From positions 7,598,707-7,662,706 of the forward strand of contig NC_049997.1 in NCBI RefSeq assembly GCF_000003815.2: DNA of 64,000 nt, given 5' to 3'. Below the pieces are notes generated by a model, which saw only the letters and a program-made list of their open reading frames with translations, was not told where the DNA came from and made no database searches. Positions 22,717 through 35,315 of this stretch are shown here, in pieces. Made by a program: the position numbers and the translations under genes. The DNA is from Branchiostoma floridae. Its lineage: Eukaryota; Chordata; Leptocardii; Amphioxiformes; Branchiostomatidae. Every line of letters begins with the position of its first letter. Positions within the stretch are counted from its first letter, which is position 1.

Positions 22717-25700
22717 CTACGGCTTGCCTTCGTTACCGATTAGGGGTTTCTGCACACCTTCGTAGCCACGCCTCCTGAAAAAGAAACACACAGACATTTA
22801 ATCTCACTTTTCATGGGTTTTTCTTGCTTTAAAAATCTGAATCCTTTATTTGCAAATACAAATTGCTTTTGGGGGATTAGGAAACCTTGAATTAGCTTTT
22901 TGAAGGCACTCCACCTGAGCCTACCATACACCTGTATCTGTATCTATAAAGCCGCCCTTTGGCGTAACACTTCAGCTTCACAGGCACGCGTCGCGACAAC
23001 ATCTGATATACATGTAGCCTGACAATGTTTTTGTCGAAGTATCCTCAAGTTCCATAACAATTGTTTCACTGCGATTGATACAGGCATTGTCAGTCAGTGG
23101 ATCAGTTCATCATCTTGTGTTGGGAAAGCAAAAGCTAGTACCCACTGACAAATGTCAGAAAAAGAATTTACGGGTCTTAGTGGCAAGTGTGCAGATGTTG
23201 ACACACTGGCAGCACCAAATCCGTAGGTGTTTTCGACAGATTAGCCGTAATGCTCGCTGGCCGTTACTCCACCGTCATGGGGGCATGGGCTTGGCGAGTA
23301 TCGAACTCAGGACCTACTGATTTTTATTCCAACGCTCTAGCCGTTGCGCCACACAGACACTCCTGTCCACACAGACAAATGGTAGATGCCTCACATACGT
23401 ATACATACCGTTTAACGATGCACCAGGCAGTCAGAGCGGTGACCAGGATCCCGCTAGCCAGACTCAGGATGACGGGCAAAGCTAAACTGGACCCGCCAAC
23501 ACCTAATCACCATCAAAAGACAATGTTTAAACATCATACATTACTCAGTAAGATGTTTGACTACCTAGCTAGCCCCTCGGCGATCTATAAGTCTAAGAAC
23601 ATTTCTTTAGCTTATAACTTCTCTCTTGCTGTGTGGTCTTCATGGAACTAGCAGTAGTAGATGTACCGCGGTATAGACAACACAAGAGAAGAAAAACAAG
23701 CCAAGCTTTAGTGACACAACAAAAAAGTACAGTGACTTCTGTATGGTCGACATGAAATATAAACTACAAAAATGTTGATACAGACTAAATCCATATATTA
23801 GTATATGTGGCTATTTGGACCATTTCTACACTGAAAATGATTATAAGATAGACAACCAGAATACATATATTGGGTCATTTTACAGTTCTTTGGCCTTAAA
23901 TAAACAGAGTGAAGAAAATAACACAAACCTCCACTGTACAGCACGAAGGTAACATAACCATACTCCTCCTCGGTAAGGCTACATCTCCCCTCCAGTCTGC
24001 CGCTGTACAGTACACCGTCAGACAGCTCTTCCAGCTGGGTTCACAAAACAAGCATGTCGGATTTTAAAGGTAAAATCATAGTTTGCATCTCCAAAAGACC
24101 ATTGGTTTATAGAAATAAAACTTTATCCATAGCCTGGTGTTGCGAAATTTCAAGAACATATCATAAAGTACAGTGTACATATAAACTTGTAATTATGGCT
24201 CAAGTTAGTGTAGATGATTGCAAATATGTGACATTATATTACATGGACTTCAGCCATTTTGTATTATATATACGTTGTATTCTAATTTTCAGACTTATTC
24301 AAGTACATATTTTTGTTTATTTTATTCCACCTTCACAATCTTGACATACGACCTATCATGGCATTTCACTGCCTAAAACAAACATGTAGACAACACGTAC
24401 GTTTCCAGTCATGCCACAAACCAGCGGTTTCGATGTTATGTCTCCCACCACTGCCTTCGGGCGCAGCATCAGCAGATGTGTGTCACCGTCATACCGACCT
24501 GAATACGGAAAGAGGGTCAACCAGACAACCTCTGAAGTAAGACTTGATTATTTAGTCCATTTATTTAGTACGTATTTTGTTCTTACTTATAAAAACGTGT
24601 TAGTTGAAATAAACGTGCTAATATAATTTTTCATGAGTTAACCCTTTTTTATACCAGACGGTACTTCTTGAAACACTCTTTGGTATAATAAAGGGATAAG
24701 ACCCCCGATATCCCATCTTTTTGCCAGTAGGTACTTCTTGACACATTCTTTGGTATAATAAAGGGATAAGACCCCCGATATCCCATCTTTCTGCCAATAG
24801 GTACTTCTTGAATATACACTATGGTATAATAAAGGGATAAGACCCCCGATATCCCATATTTTTGCCAATAGGTACTTCTTGAATATACACTATGGTATGA
24901 TAAAGGGATATGACCCCCGATATCACATCTTTTTGCCAATAGGTACTTCTTGAAACACTCTTTGGTATAATAAAGGGATAAGACCCCCGATATCCCAACT
25001 TTTTGCCAGTAGGTACTTCTTGAATCACTCTTTGGTATAATAAAGGGATAAGACCCCCGATACCCCATCTTTTTGCCAATAGGTACTTCTTGAAACACTC
25101 TTTGGTATAATAAAGGGATAAGACCCCCGCTATCCCATTTTTTTGCCAATAGGTACTTCTTGACACATTCTTTGGTATAATAAAGGGATAAGACCCCCGT
25201 TATCACATCTTTTTGCCAATAGGATCTTCTTGAAACACTCTTTGGTATAATAAAGGGATAAGACCCCCGATATCCCAACTTTTTGCCAATAGGTACTTCT
25301 TGAATCACTATTTGGTATAATAAAGGGATAAGACCCCCGATATCCCAACTTTTTGCCAATAGGTACTTCTTGAAACACTCTATGGTATAATAAAGGTATA
25401 AGACCCCCGATATCCCATCTTTTTGCCAATAGGTACTTCTTGAATATACACTATGGTATAATAAAGGGATAAGACCCCCGATATCCCATCTTTTTGCCAA
25501 TGGGAACTTCTTGAAACACTCTTTGGTATAATAAAGGGATAAGAATACTCGTTGTTTAGAGTAGAGTAGAGCAGAGTAGAGTAGAGCAGTGTAGAGTAGA
25601 GTAGAGTAGAGTAGAGTAGAGTAGAGTAGAGTAGAGTAGAATTCGTCTGTTTGGTAGGAGAAACAAGGGTTGTCCTAGTTATTTTAATCTTTCATCTTGT

Positions 25701-28700
25701 ATTTGTATGTCTAATGTTAAATAAAGATGATTCTGCTCTGCACATTCATGCCCTATCATGCTAAGTACAGGCATAATGTTATAGATGCATTTATGTTTTA
25801 CATTTTTAGCAATTATTTATGAGAGAAAATGCTACATTATGTGCGAAACCTTCACTGTGCGAAAGGGTGTCATTTCCGGACGTTTCTATGTTTGTATACA
25901 TCCGGATCGGGACCGTTTCTGGATATATCCGGACAATATCCGGACGAACGGGCAATTTGTAAACAAGCCGGGGATGACACGCGGGGGTTCCAACTGAAAG
26001 AGAAGTGATCTATCATACAACAATCTTTACAAAAAGATCACACTACTAATTATTAAATACACAAAACACTAGGAAGGGATAACAGACATTGCTGACAGAC
26101 ATATACGGAACTAAGAACGGTATTAAACTGCTATGTATATACAATCTATGTACTAGAGAGCTACACTACTCACTTCTTCAAGTTCTTGGTCCGGTAGCGG
26201 CTAGCGGCGGCGACAACTGATGTTCAAATCTAGTTTCAAAACTAACTGCTGTCACCAGCTGGTCTACTATTGGTCTAGTCAAGTCATGTGACTTCCTAAT
26301 ATGGTCTTGTTACCTAAGGACTCCTCCAGATGGTTCCAAGCAAGTTAGTGTCATCCATCATGCCTGTTTCACAGAAACACATGGCATTGTGCATTATTTT
26401 TTGTGAATAAATGCATCATGTACTTACCAGTTTCAAAGTTGTACACAGCAGCAAACGCTGTGGCGCGGTGTAGGCTGTTATCTGCAGCGACTTCCCCAGT
26501 GCCTGGCGCACCGTTGACATGCCAACGCACTGGTCTGCTCGGCACTTTGCACAGCTTGCATAACCGCTTTACGAGTGCCTCGTGATATTGTCCGGATATG
26601 GACCATTCCCACATAGCAACGCTGGTATTCAATATCATGAGTGACTTTTTGTCATGATATTGTACGGATATGGATCTATCCCAAACTGACCCGCTGGGGT
26701 GGAGTGTTTTGACCGAATTTTGTTCAAGATATTGTCCGGATATGGACCTATACCAAACTGCACCGCTGGCGTGGAGTGTTTTGACTGAACTTTGTTCAAG
26801 ATATTGTCCGGATATGGACATATCCCAAACTGCACCGCTGGGGTGGAGTGTTTTGACTGAACTTTGTTCAAGATATTGTCCGGATATGGACCTATCCCAA
26901 ACTGCACCGCTGGGGTGGAGTGTTTTGACTGAACTTTGTTCAAGATATTGTCCGGATATGGACCTATCCCAAACTGCACCGCTGGGGTGGAGTGTTTTGA
27001 CCGAACTTTGTTCAAGATATTGTCCGGATATGGACCTATCCCAAACTGCACCGCTGGGGTGGAGTGTTTTGACTGAACTTTGTTCAAGATATTATCCGGA
27101 TATGGACCTATCCCAAACTGCACCGCTGGGGTGGAGTGTTTTGACTGAACTTTGTTCAAGATATTATCCGGATATGGACATATCCCAAACTGCACCGCTG
27201 GGGTGGAGTGTTTTGACTGAACTTTGTTCAAGATATTATCCGGATATGGACCTATCCCAAACTGCACCGCTGGGGTGGAGTGTTTTGAGTGAATGTTGTT
27301 CTTGATATTGTCCGGATATGCAAAGAAACAATAATACTTGACTCATAATTGTTACCATCGCAAAAATTGTTTTCTGTGTCATTTGATTGTGAATGTCGAT
27401 GTTAGTATATTTGCACATGCATATGGTAGCTTAAGCTTCAATTACCAGAAAATTAAAGAGTAAACATACATCGACATCGGGCGTACTCGTTGTAAAATAA
27501 AAACACATATACAGAAACAAAAACGTTAATGACGTCTATTTGACAAGATAGGAAACCTTTTTAGGATACCCAACAAAGCAATCTCAGATTCATGTATGAC
27601 AAGAAAAGTAATTTGTTAACCATTAAGTGGTCCGAAAACTGATCTCTGGAATGTTTCTGTGTTGGACATCTGTCGTAAATGGAACGGAATATGAATTTGG
27701 AAGTAGCGAAAATTTCGGCAAAAAATTGAAGTCTTATTTGTTCAGATGCACAATAAAACAATCACCGATTCACAATTCACGTATAGAATACCTTTATCAG
27801 TAACGGTCAGAATATGCTAACTCCAAATCTGTCCTAAAATCCATGGAATATCTGTCGCGGATATGTCTCGTAAATGGAAGGAAAAGAAAATAGTATGAGT
27901 TCGAAAACATGAAACGTCGCTGACACGTATTCGGAAGAACGGGAAATTCTATCCGTCCGGGCATGTGCCAAAACAGTTCATGACTCATGACATTCTGAGA
28001 CATAATGAATATGAAAATGTCATCTGACAATGGCCCAGAAAAAATGCACATCATGTTTCGTGCAAACTCCTAATTTGTCCGGGTATTCCTTAACGAAATA
28101 TATGGACCTTGGATATGCAAAGAATGTGGAACATATCACGTATTCGGAGGCAAGAAACGTCAATGGCGCGAATCCTGAAAAACAGGAAAGTCTTATTTGT
28201 CCGGATACATAACAAGACAATTCCTGACTCATGATATTTCCAGATATGGGAAATATTGAACATCGTGCCCGGACGCAGTCCGAATATTTAGCATGTCCAA
28301 AAATATGTAAACTCCGACTTTGTCCGGAAATCACACCCTTTCGCACAGTGCTTTTCCGACACTTATGTGTGAGGGATAATTGGTCGCTATATGTGTGTAA
28401 TTTTGCAACACTAGGTCCCCGATACCCCCCCCCCCATCTACAGCCGTGGCATAGATACGCACCAACCACAACTCAGCCAAGAAAGCTGATAATGAGGAAC
28501 AGACACTGCTAGCTGGAGTGACGGTATCCTTATAGTCAAGGGGGTCTTATCCCTTTATTATACCATGGAGTGTATTCAAGAATTCCTATTGGCAAAAAGA
28601 TGGGATAGCGAGGGTCTTATCCCTTTGTTATACCAAAGTGTGTTTCAAAAGTACCTATTGGCAAAAAAGATGGGATAACGGGGGTCTTATCCCTTTCTTA

Positions 28701-31700
28701 TACCAAAGAGTGTTTCAAAAGTACCTATTGGCAAAAAGATGGGATAGCGGGGGTCTTATCCCTTTATTATACCAAAGAGTGTTTCAAAAGTACCTATTGG
28801 CAAAAAGATGGGATAACGGGGGTCTTACCCCTTTATTATACCAAAGAGTGTTTCAAAAGTACCTATTGGCAAAAAGATGGGATAGCGGGGGTCTTATCCC
28901 TTTATTATACCAAAGAGTGTTTCAAAAGTACCTATTGGCAAAAAGATGGGATAACGGGGGTCTTATCCCTTTATTATACCAAAGAGTGTTTCAAAAGTAC
29001 CTATTGGCAAAAAGATGGGATAACGGGGGTCTTATCCCTTTATTATACCAAAGAGCGTTTCAAAAGTACCTATTGGCAAAAAGATGGGATAGCGGAGGTC
29101 TTAGCCCTTTATTATACCAAAGAATGTTTCAAGAAGTACCTACTGGCAAAAAGATGGGATAACGGGGGTCTTATCCCTTTATTATACCATAGAGTGTTTC
29201 AAGAAGTACCTATTGGCAAAAAGATGGGATAACTGGGGTCTGATCCCTTTATTATACCATAGAGTGTATTCAAGAAGTACCTATTGGCAAAAAGATGGGA
29301 TAACGGAGGTCTTAGCCCTTTATTATACCAAAGAATGTTTCAAGAAGTACCTACTGGCAAAAACATGGGATAACTGGGGTCTTATCCCTTTATTATACCA
29401 TAGAGTGTTTCAAGAAGTACCTATTGGCAAAAAGATGGGATAACGGGGGTCTTATCCCTTTATTATACCAAAGAGTGTTTCAAAAGTACCTATTGGCAAA
29501 AAGATGGGATAACGGGGGTCTTATCCCTTTATTATACCAAAGAGTGTTTCAAGAAATATCTATTGGCAAAAAGATGGGATAGCGGGGGTCTTATCCCTTT
29601 ATTATACCATAGAGTAACTAAAGAATAGTGGTAAAAGATGAATACTGGTATAAAATGGGTTTAAGGTTTGTACCCTATGTTAGCACAACTCTTTGTAGAT
29701 AGCAAGTGTTTCTAAAATATATATTTTTAAGGGCTAAAAAACTGGGATAAATAACCAGTACTTCTGAAGTATGTATACGGCCTCAGCGTACGTAACTCCC
29801 TTGTGTTACAGCCACTGCAGTTTTACGATTATTGGTATCACCTTTCGCTAAAAGACTCATCAGCTTTACCTCAGCCAATATCAATGTTTTGATCACAAGT
29901 CCTCATCTTTTACCGGATAGGTTAAAGTGCTGGATAAAACAATAGTATTGCAGCTATGTGTTTGCCTTCCTATGTCATCATTTCCAACAAATCTACTTTA
30001 GGTTTCGATGATAACGGCATATATAGCAACTTATCTTTGCATTACTGTAACAACTTTACGACCATGTTCCATGTATTTGCAGCTAACAGGCGGTAACTGC
30101 ATAAATTAAAGGTAGTATCTCACTGCACTTATATTGTATAATTTAGATATTGCGTAATACTCAAAGTATGACTTACAGGACAACAAAATGCACAAAACGT
30201 AAAGGAAAATTCGTTCTTTATCTCTGAATTTCGTTGAGTACTTTTCGAACCCCGCAGTGCCGCACTGGTGCCGCAGTGCAGTGAGATACCACCTTGACGA
30301 TGTTCATGTTTTGTGGATTATAACTAACCTTCCATGTCACTCTGTTATTTGATTCTTTGTTTATTTTCATGTAGTTATGTCTTGTGTTCAATAGACAGGT
30401 TGTTTTAGTTGACTTATAACCTTATTTGATGACTTCTAAGTTTGTATACCAGCTACACGTCACTTTGTTATTTGATTTCTTGTTGTTTTATTTCATGTCG
30501 TTATCATTATCTCTTGACTTTGTTATTTAGCGTTTTGTAGCCATGTATGTGCAGTGTCCAGATTTTGTTTATTTACATGAGGAGAAGACCTCAATAAGCA
30601 GGGTCTGCTTTCCGTCTCATCCTCTTACAAGAAATGTGAATAAAATAAAATTAAAAAAACTAACCTTCGAAGTCCAGAGTCCAGCTTGGGCCGGACAAGG
30701 TTGCCATGACGATACCAGTGGACGTGAATGACGACACCTTTAGCGTGAAGGTTTCTGTCTTGCCTGGGTCCAGGGTCAGTTCTCCGGACAGACTCAGACC
30801 GGAACTGAAGCCAGAAGGTGCTTCAGAGGTTGGGTCTACATAAAATATATGAATGGGCTGAGTGGAACATAATAATGATAATAATATCGGGTGTATTTTG
30901 CAGCAATTAGGTACCCAAAGTGTTGGTAATGAGGCTGTTTAACGTGGTCGAGGGACCTCCTCGAGCACGGGACCCCCTTTTTTCCCTCCCGGCTCCCGGA
31001 AGACGATTTCGTGGAAAGCTTCGTAAGGGTATAGCAATCCGGACGCCCTTGGTTGGTCCCCCATCCAAGTACTGTCCGGACCGCGCGGAGATCGAGGGAT
31101 CGGGTGTACCAACGCGCCACGCGAAAATAATGTATTTCTTTAAAAAATCATCGTAGATTACAATCTATAGACGCTAGGCATGGTAGAAGCACTCTTCTTA
31201 TATACATGGAAACAATGTTTGTTGTTAGATGTGAAAAAGTTTCATTAGGTTTGACAGGAAGTAGGTCGTTCCATTCATTCCATCTTCCTGATTCTTGAAC
31301 ATATTCATAGGTGCTTTTGCTCATGTACGTTAGAATTGGTTGTTTTGGCATATTTTTCCACATTTTGTTTGTCTGTGATGGAGGTTTAAACCACAAATGC
31401 AGCGAAATACGTCAATGATGTGCTAACATTCATATGCTTCGCTACTTGGATGTGCAGTCAAAACGGTCTAAAGCGACGACTCCATGTTAAGCCACAAAGA
31501 CACAAAGCCCAACTTCCCCACATTGACAGACGAACAGAAAGCCACTTTTCTCTTGAAATCGCAGAACCCACAAATTTTAGAAAATGTGGGACTTTTCGTC
31601 TCCCTCTGCTTCCAAAAAAGAAGTCAACCCCAACCTGTTTAGAAATAGCCAACACTAGTATTAGAGTAGAATATTGTTTATAGCTGTTCATTGTCACTTG

Positions 31701-34700
31701 TATATCTACTATGTTTATACCATGTACTTGCAATTAGCCCTCGAACACGAACTTGCAAATAAACTTCATTGTTAATAGGAAAACTTATCAATAAGTGACC
31801 TCCAAAAAGTGGCAGTAGGGTATCTAGGGCACCGACCAAATCCTCACCAAAAGTAGTCAGGTACTCACTTTCACATTTGGGCAAAGTAAGGAACTTCAAC
31901 TTTTCAAAGACGCAGCGTCCAGTGAGGTACGAATCCGCGACCTATAGACCTTGTGTCCGCTGACCCAGCCACTCGAGCATCTGATGCCACAGTAAAACGT
32001 AACCAAAAAGTTCTAGATGGTCATTATACTTTGCAAAGGTGGTCGCTAGGAAAGTGCTGACTGAAATTGATATGTTGAGTTAATTAATACAGCACGGTGA
32101 CAAACCTCTGCATTGCTGTCGCGTCCCTGACATGTCCCGGATCACGTCAGTCACGACATCTGTGGTTTTCTTCAGGAACTGCAGCCGATCTGGGGTCAAC
32201 TCCATGTTGTCTTCAGGTCTGACCTCACCCCAGGGTTTCTCCCTCTGACGTGGGTCTCCTACACACGAAATTGTATAAAATCCTTGTTAAAAGAAACGAG
32301 ACTAAAACCCTTAATATGAATGATAGAACTGAAAAAGTGGTATCTCCCTGCACTTGGGTCACCAGTGTAGCACTGCCAGGTTCGAAAGATTACTCAACGA
32401 ATTTCAGGGATAAAGAACGATGTTTTTCTTTTCTTTTCTGTATTTTGGTGTCTTCTAAGTCATATTTTCCGTATTATTCAATATCTAAATTATAAACAAA
32501 TCGGCGAAAATATCACAACAGTGCCACAGTGAACGAAACCCGCAGTGCCGCACCGGTGCCCCAAGTGCAGTGAGATACCACCTTAACGTTATGAACAAAT
32601 GAAGTCTTTACCGATACCAAATTTCTGGTAGTCATTTTTCTGCCTTTTTGGCCCTACAGGGAAGCATTTACCAAAAACAAGGAGAAAGATAAAGAAACGC
32701 CATACCTGAATCGGACACCGTGATGGCCGGGATATCTACGTTTTTCTTCCAAAAACTGTAAACGTCGTGCTCTAAGAGATATTTGTAGAGTTGCCAGTAT
32801 TTCCCTTCTTGAGCATCGATGATATCTGTGATGTTCTTGTATGGAATACCTCCAGACTGTACAGAAGAAGACAACTCGTAAAATTTCTCCTAGGCCTGTG
32901 CTATTATTTGAATTGGAAATAAGTTATGGATACTTGTAACTTACTTCTGCATATACATATTTCATTTGTCTCTTCCCCATTGCCTGCAAGAATTCCACGC
33001 TGTATACCATTGTTAGTTGGATTATTGATAAAGTTATCATTATCATCACGAGTGATCTGCAACTCCAACTTTCTGAATGTAACCATCTACGATTAAATAT
33101 TCAAAAAGTAACATACAGTCCTGCTCTTATGATTATACAGTTTGCAATTAAAAAATAGCTATAGCAGAGTTGAATCAGTTTTCTAGAATTCTCTTGTCCT
33201 ATCGGACAAGCACATAAAAATGTACTTGAACGAACCAACTTTTCGCTTGCCAATTTTTCAAATGTCACTTTTATATGCATTTTCACTTCCAGCGATGGAA
33301 ATTACTTATGTCGACCATTGCTTGATGTCATGACTATATGACGTACAATGACAGCACAGGTAGGAACAATGCCGCAGCTATGGTATAGAATATCTCAACA
33401 AGAACATTGAAATCTTTACTATAATTTCTAGACTACCCGGAAACCAGAGGCCCTTCTTGTGCCTTGTTGGAAAATCTGCTGAGCTAAAACACAACCGTTA
33501 TTTATGTATTTACCAGTATCTTGTACTGAGGGTTGCCTTCTGCGGTCCACTGTTTGTCGAACTTTGAATGAAGCGTGTAGTCTCCGTCTGTCCGGTAGAG
33601 AACGGCTATGAAATCTCCCTTTTGGTCGTTGGCTTTGATGCTTTGGTACAAGTTAGTCAGGCCCGGAGCCTGTGGGACGATAGTAACATCATTCTAAACT
33701 AAAGTCTATAGAATTCGATGAGCAGACCATACGTTAGCAGACCTTTTTCGTTGTGTACCTAGATTCGTTACTTTCAAAAAGAGTAGATCTTTTAGGGAGA
33801 TAACGTTAATAAAGCCTTTCGTCAGTGTTCTAAACATTTGAGTCTCTAAACTTTGCTGGGTACTACCGATGGTACATGTAGAATGTCCCTTTAATATCCT
33901 CAGTGTTGCTGTTGATTGTTAAAGAAGCGAATATAGGTACACCACAAATAAAGGTCAACTAACGTTAGACAAAGACTTTTAACGGAATAAAATCCATTTT
34001 AAAAAGGGGGTACACGTCGATTTTGTTATTACGTCTCGGCAACTTTGTTCTAATCCTAAAACAAGTTTACAGAGAGACTGTTCCCGTGAACTGTTTGAAG
34101 ATGTCAACAGTCAACAAACTGGTTTATGTCAATTTGACAACTTCGTTGGTTCTGGGCATAATCCGTAGACACCTCGCGTGTGCACCGGTTCATCGTTGCT
34201 AAGGGCGTAGTCACATAGGTCGTGCGATCGTCGTACGATCGCAACTTCGTCCCTAGGAGACAAAAATGTACGTCTCCTGTAAAGTTCAACTGTCTTGGTA
34301 CACAGAATGCTGTTTTGGATCCATGTCGATGGTTGGTTCGTAATAACTAACCATCGACATGGATCCAAAACAGCATTTTGTGTACAAAGACAAAATCCTA
34401 CGACGATCGCACGACCTACGTGGCCCTTAGTAAAATGTGCGCGATTTGCCCTGATTTGATCGGCCCGCCCCTCTCTGTTGATTCTTTCATCAATTCTTCT
34501 CAAATGCGGGACGTCCATCTTAATGTCCTATCTGAAGGGCTCAAAGTTCAACAAGAAGCGCGTACGTTGACATAACGGATTAGAGGCTTTGTAAAACAAA
34601 CAAAAGCTCCCTACTTACTCTCACCTCTTTGAATGTATCTTCATACGGCAATTCCTGTGACCTCACAAATTTGTTGTAGGACCAAGGTTCTTAATGTACA

Positions 34701-35269
34701 TTGTACTAATGATACGTGTCTATCGCATGATAATATATTAATGTTCCATGGATCCATCTGAGGGCCAGCCGGTTGTAAGCCTAAATAGTAAGGATCATTA
34801 TAAGTTATAACAATAAAATACATCTGCCCTCACCTCCTTAAATAGATCTTCTTGTGGGATCTGCTGGGCCATGGCAGAGCTGTTGTAGTTCAGTATGGAG
34901 TCCAGTGTGATGATGCCGGACCACTGGTCGGGATCGACTTTTGTGATGGCGAGGTATGGTTGGACAACGTAGTCGTTGAACTCTTTGCTTCCGCATGCCC
35001 CTGCTGCGCATGCACCATCTGGCCCTGCACATGTAGGAACATGGATGACAAAGGTATAAGGTGTTTCCCCGTGACGTCACGGCCTTCACGAGGTTGAACT
35101 TTGAAAAGTCAGAGTCATAGATTAACTATACCCAGACTGGGCTTTTTTTTTGGCATCCGGGCTCATTCCACATAATTTCGCAACGGCTTACTGTACGATC
35201 ACCACATTTTCAGGGAATAATGTGCTTGGTAAGATTTATACTTTCTAATATTTTGATATCGTTAAGACG

Positions 35270-35315
<46 letters not shown>

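Larger units (their letters stand above)
24638..29664. mobile_element. 5 kb foldback-like element, TTAA/CCC termini
   Basis: The left end is TTAACCCTTTTTTATACCAG at 24638. The right end is CTGGTATAAAATGGGTTTAA at 29645-29664, its approximate inverse complement. Both outer arms are tandem arrays of the same roughly 70-bp unit in opposite orientation (24655-25545 and 28545-29612). Inside these, CACTGTGCGAAAGGGTGT near 25853 is mirrored near 28349. The centre holds a different minisatellite (26580-27320). Long tandem-repeat arms recall foldback-type elements. The TTAA and CCC...GGG ends recall piggyBac-type elements, but no transposase is present. It lies in intron 8 of M28 copy 2. Confidence 0.65.

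Noticed and set aside
24649-25500. 283-codon open frame on the minus strand
   Set aside because: It is a frame through a tandem 70-bp minisatellite; all frames stay open and the translation repeats every 70 codons or so. Not a gene.
26635-27305. About 210-codon open frames on both strands with perfect periodicity
   Set aside because: Both come from the central 71-bp minisatellite; simultaneous frames on both strands show lack of stops, not coding.
28638-29162. 174-codon plus-strand open frame
   Set aside because: Right arm of the minisatellite array; same reason as above.
24655-29612. CRISPR-like regular repeats
   Set aside because: Units are directly joined with no unique spacers, in a eukaryotic intron.
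30990-31110. Functional 5S rRNA gene
   Set aside because: Only the 3' internal-promoter part matches; the 5' domain is deleted and diverged and there is a SINE-like tail.
31148-31396. 82-codon minus-strand frame with EYVQESGRWNEWNDLLPV
   Set aside because: Looks protein-like but is isolated between a SINE and a LINE tail. I cannot identify it or link it to exons, so I did not call a gene.
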